Below, one piece after another: positions 58,891-64,000 of a stretch of 64,000 nt of DNA. The position numbers and the translations under genes were made by a program. The DNA is from Phyllobacterium sophorae (GTDB lineage: Bacteria > Pseudomonadota > Alphaproteobacteria > Rhizobiales > Rhizobiaceae), in assembly GCF_003010965.1 (NCBI RefSeq), contig NZ_PGGM01000019.1, positions 47,250 to 111,249 on the forward strand. The letters run 5' to 3'. Under the pieces are notes generated by a model that was not told the origin of the DNA, did not search any database, and was given only the letters and a program-made list of their open reading frames with translations. How positions within the stretch are numbered: position 1 is the first letter of the stretch; each line of letters opens with the position of its first letter.

Positions 58891-59570
58891 TCGACTGCAA
58901 GGTCCATCATGCCAAAACAGGTGGAATCGCAATCGACCGCAGCGCCAGGAACGGAAAGCAGCGACATCGGCATCGGCGGAAAGACGGCAGTTACACCACC
59001 GCCGTCGGCGACAAGGCAATACAATGGCCTCAACAGTGAACCTTGACGCTTGGAATATACCCGCATGGGCTGGGGCTTGAACAACCCGCGCTCGCGTCAT
59101 GAAGTCATGTGCCCTGAGCCATAGTTCTTCCCGCAAGGCTCTAGATCGTTGCAACAATCTCGGTGTCAAGGTCGATGAGGGCGGCTGTTCTCGCCGGGCA
59201 TTGGTGGCTCCTTCTACAATGTCCCGGGTATTAGACACGCAATGCGTTCGCTCAATACACCGCTTTTCGCATTTTGGGCTTTGCGCGCCGATAGCGGCAG
59301 CACAACGACCGAATGCAACCCCAAGTGCGACGCGTTAGCCGCCAGCAACGCAAGGGCCGGGAAGGGCGATGTATGCGAGCACGCTATCAGGGCCTGCATG
59401 CCTATCCTCGAAGCAAACATCCGCTGGCAATCGGCGGGAACTTGATAGGGTTGCAAGGCTTGTGTGATAACGTCCCATGTCGGCACCACTGGCAATGGTT
59501 GCCAAAAACGAGACGAGGTAGCTGCTGGGGCAGATACCAATTGTGGAAAGCAAAGATTTTTGGAGGATTT
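58891..59570 (+). other. 680-base stretch without a supported gene
   Basis: Open frames on both strands are short and have no ribosome site. The left part may be unrecognisable remains of the integrase gene. A plus-strand frame of 67 codons from 59242 is unrecognised. The only clear signal is the ribosome site TGGAGGATTT for the oxidoreductase at 59571. Confidence 0.45.
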
Positions 59571-60689
59571 ATGAGTGGAACGAAGCTGTTCTCGCCAGTG
59601 TCGATTGGCGGTTTGACTTTGCGCAACCGCATTGTCATCGCACCGATGTGCCAATACTCGGCGCAAGACGGGCACATGACTGACTGGCACCTTATTCACC
59701 TTGGGACAATGGCTCATTCTGGTGCCGGTATTCTGACGATCGAAGCGACGGCGGTTTCGCCGGAAGGCCGCATCTCTTACGGCGACGTTGGCCTTTATTC
59801 GGATCAGTGCGAAGCAGCCATGCGCCGAACCCTTGACGGGGTGCGCCGCTGGTCAGACATGCCAATCGCCATACAGCTCGGACACGCGGGCCGCAAAGCC
59901 TCGAGCGAAGTCCCCTGGAAGGGTGGCCGGCAGATCGCCCCAGACCAACCGGGCGGTTGGAAGACGATGGCTCCAAGTGGCATCCCGTTCCATGCATCGT
60001 ATGATGCTCCGATGGCACTTGACCGCGATGGGCTGGCTCGGCTGCGTGCAGCGTTTGCCGATTCGGCTCGTCGCGCCGCGCGGCTCGACCTTGCGGCGGT
60101 TCAGATCCATGGAGCGCATGGCTATCTCCTCCATCAGTTTCTGTCGCCGCTCTCAAATCAACGAACGGATGAGTACGGCGGCACCCTGGAAAACCGCATG
60201 AGGTTCCCGCTCGAAGTGTTTGAGACCGTGCGCGAAGCATTTCCTGCCGATCGCCCCGTCACCATGCGGGTATCGGCAACGGATTGGACCGACGGGGGCT
60301 GGAACGTTGATCAAACAATCGCCTTTGCACAAGCTCTCGAACAGCGCGGCTGCGCCGCCATCCACGTGTCGAGCGGCGGCTTGGCAGTTAATCAACAGAT
60401 CGCTGTTGGCCCAAGTTATCAGGTGCCGTTTGCAAGAGCCGTCAAAGCTGCCACCCGGATGCCTGTAATAGCAGTTGGTCTCATAACCGAGTTCGAGCAG
60501 GCGGAAGCCATCATCGGCACCGGCGACGCCGACCTGATCGCTATAGCAAGAGCCATTCTTTACGATCCGAGATGGCCATGGCATGCGGCAGCGCATTTTG
60601 GCGAGAGCGTTTCTGCACCTGATCAATATCTCCGGTGCCAGCCGCGGCAATTTCCTTCGCTTTTCGACGGAAAAGTGCAGCAGCAATAG
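59571..60689 (+). CDS. Old Yellow Enzyme family NADH:flavin oxidoreductase (YqjM class)
   Basis: 372 residues, an FMN TIM barrel. IVIAPMCQYSAQDGHMTDWHL carries the Cys and Tyr typical of thermophilic-like/YqjM ene-reductases. Also seen: QLGHAGRKASSEVPWKGG, IHGAHGYLLHQFLSPLSNQRTDEYGGTLENRMRF, and VAVGLI near the phosphate-binding loop with DLIAIARAILYDPRWP. It reduces activated C=C bonds at the expense of NAD(P)H. ATG 59571 follows TGGAGGATTT; the frame extends 86 codons upstream with no support. The physiological substrate is unknown. Confidence 0.92.
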   Translation: MSGTKLFSPVSIGGLTLRNRIVIAPMCQYSAQDGHMTDWHLIHLGTMAHSGAGILTIEATAVSPEGRISYGDVGLYSDQCEAAMRRTLDGVRRWSDMPIAIQLGHAGRKASSEVPWKGGRQIAPDQPGGWKTMAPSGIPFHASYDAPMALDRDGLARLRAAFADSARRAARLDLAAVQIHGAHGYLLHQFLSPLSNQRTDEYGGTLENRMRFPLEVFETVREAFPADRPVTMRVSATDWTDGGWNVDQTIAFAQALEQRGCAAIHVSSGGLAVNQQIAVGPSYQVPFARAVKAATRMPVIAVGLITEFEQAEAIIGTGDADLIAIARAILYDPRWPWHAAAHFGESVSAPDQYLRCQPRQFPSLFDGKVQQQ

Positions 60690-60828
60690 TGACGCTTGTC
60701 TGCGGCCGCAGAGACATTTCTGTTCTTGGCCTTGTGCCTGGGCACGCGTGCTCATACCTATATTGGACGACATGTTTCCCGCTTTGCGCGGTCGCATCGT
60801 TTGCCGCGTCTGGCCAGGACTGACAACC

Positions 60829-61734
60829 ATGAGTCTCGATACGATTTTGCGGTCCGTTGTAGCTGTGCGCTCATCAATTTTCGATGACGCGTTCACAGCT
60901 GCGACGTTGGGGACCCTGCGAGAGGGCAGCGGCGTGGTCATTCGCGAAGACGGGCTCGTCCTTACGATTGGTTATCTGATTATTGAAGCTGAAGAGGTTT
61001 GGTTGATGCGCCACGACGGGCATGTCGTGCCTGGTCATGCACTCGCCTACGATCAAGAAACAGGATTTGGGCTGGTGCAGGCGCTTGGTCCGCTTGGCCT
61101 TTCTGCAGTGGCCTTTGGAAACGCAGCCGAGGCCAAGGTAGGCGATTTCGCTGTGCTTGCCGACGGGATCGGACAATGCATCCGCGTCAGCATTGTCGCC
61201 AAGCAGGAATTTGCTGGCTATTGGGAGTACGTCCTGGACGAAGCGATCTTCATTGCGCCTGCCCATTCCTCATGGGGAGGGGCTGCACTGATTGGCTCGG
61301 ACGGAAAGCTCTTGGGCATTGGCTCGCTGCTATTGCAAATGAGCAGACATGGCGAGATTGCAGACGTCAATATGATCGTGCCGATCAATTTGTTGCCGCC
61401 GATCCTTGATGATCTTCTCACTGTCGGAAAGGTCAACAAGCCGCCACGGCCCTGGCTCGGAGCTTTCTCCGCCGAGAGCAACGGTAAAGTCGTGGTTATT
61501 AGCGTCACGCAAGGGGGGCCGGCGGAGAAAGCGGGCTTGCGTCCGGGCGACATCATCTCGGAGATCCGAGGTGAGGGGATTGATGGGCTGGCTGATTTTT
61601 ACCGGAAGCTGTGGACGAGCGGCTCTGCCGGGGCAGAGATTTCCATGAGAGTGCTGCGCAACGGCCGCGAAGCATGGCTGCGGGTGAAATCGGCCGATCG
61701 CAACAGTTTTCTGCGAAAGCCGCAGTTGCAGTGA
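60829..61734 (+). CDS. trypsin-fold PDZ protein lacking the catalytic triad (pseudoprotease)
   Basis: 301 residues with the DegP/HtrA layout: a protease fold (GSGVVIREDGLVLTIGYLIIE, then ALAYDQETGFGLVQ and APAHSSWGGAALIGSDGKLLGI) and a C-terminal PDZ domain (VTQGGPAEKAGLRPGDIISEI). At the three catalytic positions the residues differ: His is Tyr49, Asp is Gly79 and Ser is Trp149. It should therefore not cleave peptides but may still bind them through the PDZ domain. No signal peptide is obvious. ATG 60829 is chosen over upstream in-frame ATGs for its CAGGACTGACAACC site, with moderate certainty. Confidence 0.82.
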   Translation: MSLDTILRSVVAVRSSIFDDAFTAATLGTLREGSGVVIREDGLVLTIGYLIIEAEEVWLMRHDGHVVPGHALAYDQETGFGLVQALGPLGLSAVAFGNAAEAKVGDFAVLADGIGQCIRVSIVAKQEFAGYWEYVLDEAIFIAPAHSSWGGAALIGSDGKLLGIGSLLLQMSRHGEIADVNMIVPINLLPPILDDLLTVGKVNKPPRPWLGAFSAESNGKVVVISVTQGGPAEKAGLRPGDIISEIRGEGIDGLADFYRKLWTSGSAGAEISMRVLRNGREAWLRVKSADRNSFLRKPQLQ

Positions 61735-62162
61735 GTTGCATCCCGCGCATTCCATCGTTGTTATAAACGACTTATCCGAATGTCAGCTTGCTCCGTGAAC
61801 GCTCTGGCACCCGATCTCCCGCAGCGATCATCGATGGGTGTCAGCGGGCACACCTCATCGTTTTGGTGTTCTCCAGCTCGGACGAAGATGAATTTGTGCC
61901 GTCTTTCGAGACAATGCAGTTCGAAAGCGGGGGCCGAGCAACTCCGGCGTGCGTGGGGCTCCTGATCGGCGTCCTTGTCATCGCAGTCGCATAGGGGCGT
62001 ATGCTTGTACATCCTCGCGAACGGGTTGGCTCCTGTGATGGGCCTTTGCGTAATAGCAGGCGAAGTCGCCCCTTATGATCACCATAACCAACGCCGGCAG
62101 AATGCCATTGCGGAACTGTTTCAATTAATCGGAGTTAGTGTTTCGTTGATGGAGTTACCGCT
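61735..62162 (+). other. 428-base intergenic stretch
   Basis: No supported gene. Frames such as 61788-61994 (ending GLLIGVLVIAVA) lack ribosome sites, and the equivalent minus-strand frame is Cys/Asp-rich with no domain. It may hold the promoter of the gene at 62163. Confidence 0.4.
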
Positions 62163-62402
62163 ATGATGCGAGCTGCAATTGTTGGTCCCTTGACGGACGT
62201 GGAATATGAAAGCCCCGAACATCGCTATGCTCATTGTATGGAAGCCTTACGCGAACGATTTTTAGATGAGGTTTCAACGAAGGAAATCTTGGCAATTGCC
62301 GATGAAGCCGAACTATCCGGATGGAGTTTTACCGAAGTACGACGCGCAATCGACGCCCTTGTGGCCGAGAAGGCTCGTGAAGCTGGAGCGGATCCCTGCT
62401 AA
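62163..62402 (+). CDS. small helical protein, unknown
   Basis: 79 residues, acidic-helical (HRYAHCMEALRERFLDEVST, then LAIADEAELSGWSFTEVRRA), with no membrane or signal segment. GGAG lies eight bases before the paired ATGs. Followed after 13 bases by an NTF2-like gene, so the two probably form an operon. Family not recognised. Confidence 0.6.
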   Translation: MMRAAIVGPLTDVEYESPEHRYAHCMEALRERFLDEVSTKEILAIADEAELSGWSFTEVRRAIDALVAEKAREAGADPC

Positions 62403-62415
62403 ATGATTGGTGACC

Positions 62416-62787
62416 ATGACGAATGAATTAACGATCGACATGTTGGAAGGGCAACTGAGGGCCGCCACGCTGGCAGGTGATGTCCAGGCGCTGGATGCGC
62501 TGATCGCTGATGATGTCACCTTCATCGATCACCTCGGCAGGAGAGTGGGCAAGCTTGAAGAACTTGAGGCCCATCGGACAGGGATCCTGAAGCTGGAGCA
62601 ATTGGACGTCTATGACCGCGTTATAAATCTGCTGGACAATGCCGCGTCGGTTTCCCTGCGCGCAAGAGTTAGCGGCACATATTATGGTGAAATGTTCGCG
62701 GCAAAAATTGCCTATACCAGAGTTTGGGTTTGCCGCCAGGATGTTTGGAGAGTGATTGCAGTGCACTATTCCATGGTTACAATGTGA
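62416..62787 (+). CDS. DUF4440/NTF2-like protein
   Basis: 123 residues with the SnoaL/DUF4440 pattern: an N-terminal helix pair (LEGQLRAATLAGDVQALDALIADDVTFID), the mid strand region (YDRVINLLDNAASVSLRARV) and the closing strand WVCRQDVWRVIAVHYSMV. Such proteins bind small ligands or act as isomerases or as subunits. ATG 62416 is used; TTG and GTG precede it in frame. No local clue to a substrate. Confidence 0.75.
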   Translation: MTNELTIDMLEGQLRAATLAGDVQALDALIADDVTFIDHLGRRVGKLEELEAHRTGILKLEQLDVYDRVINLLDNAASVSLRARVSGTYYGEMFAAKIAYTRVWVCRQDVWRVIAVHYSMVTM

Positions 62788-63683
62788 ATCTTCTTCTGAA
62801 TCCCGCCTCAGTCAATCAATCCTGCCCGAGCATTGATGCTTACGTCAGACGCGATGTGAGAGCGTGCAAGAGGTAAACCAAATCGATCGATGGGCGTGGA
62901 TGGGTCTATGCGATTGCCGGAGTTTGGCTCCATTTCCGTATAGCATCGGACGACTGCGCTTTCCACAGGGCTCCTGCTTTCGCTTTGAGCCGCTCCATGA
63001 GCAAGCAACCAATTCTGGGAGCCCCGGGAGACTTGCGACCAAGCCAGCAACTGACTTGGTTGTCTCCGCTAGTCCAGTTGCGCGGCCCCGCCGCTTGCGC
63101 GCTGGTGCAGAGCAAAATTGGGCACATGGGCGCTACGGTAACGAGACGCTTGTTCACGCACCCCTCAAGTCTATGCGCCTTCGGTTGGGACAGGTATAAA
63201 GATTGTCAGCTTCACCACTGCCTCCATTCAGGTCTCTCCCGAACGCTTCCCAGCCTTGCAGCCGGAATGCATGCAGGTAATGCTGGAATAGACCGGCTGG
63301 CGCTTTTCCATGTGTTAGGGATAGCTTGGCGGGACGGTGCTTCACCCATAGTCATCGCGGCGACGTAGGAGCAAAAACGCAGCCGGTTCGTTTCTTTCTG
63401 TAATGTCGCGGCGAACATGGACGGGATGCTTTTGTCAGGTGCGACGCAGTTTGATCGGTATCACCATTTACTGAAACATTCGGCGCCGCGCGTGGCATGA
63501 CACCCAAATAGATTGACCAGTCGTGACGGGACCGCGTCAACCCTTTAAACGAGAAACGGTGAGCCGTGAGGCCCACCGTCTGTCAACAATGATGCGACTG
63601 GAGATCTCATCATCGGGGTCGGCGCCGCAGTCCTTCTACGACACCGGCGACACTTCAGTTGTATCTAAAAATATCGATTAGTC
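62788..63683 (+). other. 896-base stretch, nothing clear
   Basis: Several overlapping open frames occur on both strands, but none has a ribosome site, domain or consistent codon use. It separates the NTF2-like gene from the porin terminator. It may contain decayed sequence; I see no repeat or RNA gene. Confidence 0.4.
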
Positions 63684-63713
63684 AAAAAAAATCCGGGAGC
63701 CTAAGCCCCCGGA
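63684..63713 (-). terminator. Rho-independent terminator of the porin gene
   Basis: On the minus strand tccggg...cccgga forms a stem, with gc-rich inner pairs around ttag, followed directly by eight T. It begins about 25 bases after the porin stop. A textbook intrinsic terminator. Confidence 0.88.
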
Positions 63714-63737
63714 CTTCATACCCCATCCCCTAAAGGA

Positions 63738-64000
63738 TTAGAAGTTACGCTGGAAGCGGATGACACCGCCGAATGCGTCGTCTGCTACACCGCGGTCGTC
63801 GCCGAAGGAGGTGTAAGCGATTTCAGGAGTGATTACGAAACCAGGAACCAGCTCGTAAGCTACGTTCAAAGCGGCAGCAACCGTGCCTTCGTCTTCGTAA
63901 GCAACCTGGCCGTTGATCGTGGCCTTTTCGGTAACCTTGAAGGAAGCGCCACCCCAAACAGCCCAATCGCCGTTCCACGCACCGTAGAACTGTGTCGGCT
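63738..64000 (-). CDS. outer-membrane porin, C-terminal end (cut by window edge)
   Basis: 87 codons at the right edge, open to 64000. The reading is [53 protein letters not shown], and the end [10 protein letters not shown] terminal Phe and alternating amphipathic strands are standard for beta-barrel porins, and the sequence resembles the Omp2 family of Brucella and Phyllobacterium relatives (porin_2 family). A strong terminator follows, consistent with high expression. The N-terminal part lies outside the window. Confidence 0.9.
   Translation of the reverse strand, partial: PTQFYGAWNGDWAVWGGASFKVTEKATINGQVAYEDEGTVAAALNVAYELVPGFVITPEIAYTSFGDDRGVADDAFGGVIRFQRNF

Noticed and set aside
58101..59084. 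Minus-strand open frame of 327 codons
   Set aside because: Antisense to the SRPBCC gene in its second half; only the short LFLGHTRLEN stretch is meaningful, and that is an integrase relic requiring a frame change, not a gene.
1..64000. CRISPR array, rRNA operon or intact insertion sequence
   Set aside because: No regularly spaced short repeats, no rRNA-like stretches and no transposase with terminal inverted repeats were seen; the only mobile trace is the integrase relic near 58.8 kb.

Overview
The window looks like a chromosomal stretch from an alphaproteobacterium of the Rhizobiales (Hyphomicrobiales), in the Phyllobacterium/Mesorhizobium/Brucella-Ochrobactrum neighbourhood. This is inferred from the Omp2-like porin C-terminus at the right edge, the style of the TRAP, ArcD, DUF1269 and HdeD proteins, and a GC-rich, alphaproteobacterial codon pattern. 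The genus is not established. No rRNA, CRISPR array or intact insertion sequence was found.

Layout. (1) 1-6743: a TetR regulator (cut by the left edge) divergent from a TRAP transporter (dctQ-dctM-dctP), a quinate/shikimate dehydrogenase and a fused 3-dehydroshikimate dehydratase (QuiC). Together they form an import and catabolic unit taking quinate/shikimate-type compounds to protocatechuate. (2) 6820-17580, almost all minus strand: two tiny membrane proteins, an AraC regulator, an AI-2E family permease, DUF1269 and alpha/beta-hydrolase membrane proteins, then arginine deiminase with two tandem ArcD-type antiporters. arcB and arcC are absent here. The DUF1269 gene and both arcD genes share one promoter architecture. 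(3) 18144-25177: a small exported protein, an RND efflux pump (periplasmic adaptor plus permease, no outer-membrane channel), two small membrane proteins including an HdeD homologue, and a cytosine-deaminase-type amidohydrolase.

(4) 25360-32239 is the most unusual block. A GGDEF-EAL protein is followed by a tightly coupled operon: a degenerate histidine-kinase-like ATPase, a methyltransferase with an N-terminal STAS-like domain, a membrane PP2C phosphatase, an intact RsbW-like ATPase and a small STAS-like protein. It resembles a partner-switching system of the SiaABC type, extended by a second, degenerate switch pair whose antagonist half is fused to a methyltransferase. (5) 32240-33594 is a scar holding a phosphate-permease C-terminus and a GabD C-terminal fragment. 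It is followed by a class III adenylate cyclase, a methyltransferase, a ferritin-like DUF892 protein and a CNNM/CorC-type protein.

(6) 39899-53049 is a complete selenium and formate module: selD, then fdoG (with an in-frame UGA at codon 200 and a hairpin behind it), fdoH, fdoI, fdhE, selA, a Sel1-repeat protein, selB, selC (tRNA-Sec) and a small gene of unknown role. Most of the plus-strand genes overlap or nearly touch. The selB reading frame runs right through the tRNA-Sec gene and ends in an ATGA overlap with the next gene. (7) 53272-64000: an exported Cys-repeat protein, an MgtC/DUF4010 protein and a decaying stretch (frameshifted methyltransferase, broken cupin, integrase relic). After that come an SRPBCC protein, an Old Yellow Enzyme homologue, a trypsin-fold PDZ protein that has lost its catalytic triad, two small proteins, and the 3' end of a porin gene with its terminator.
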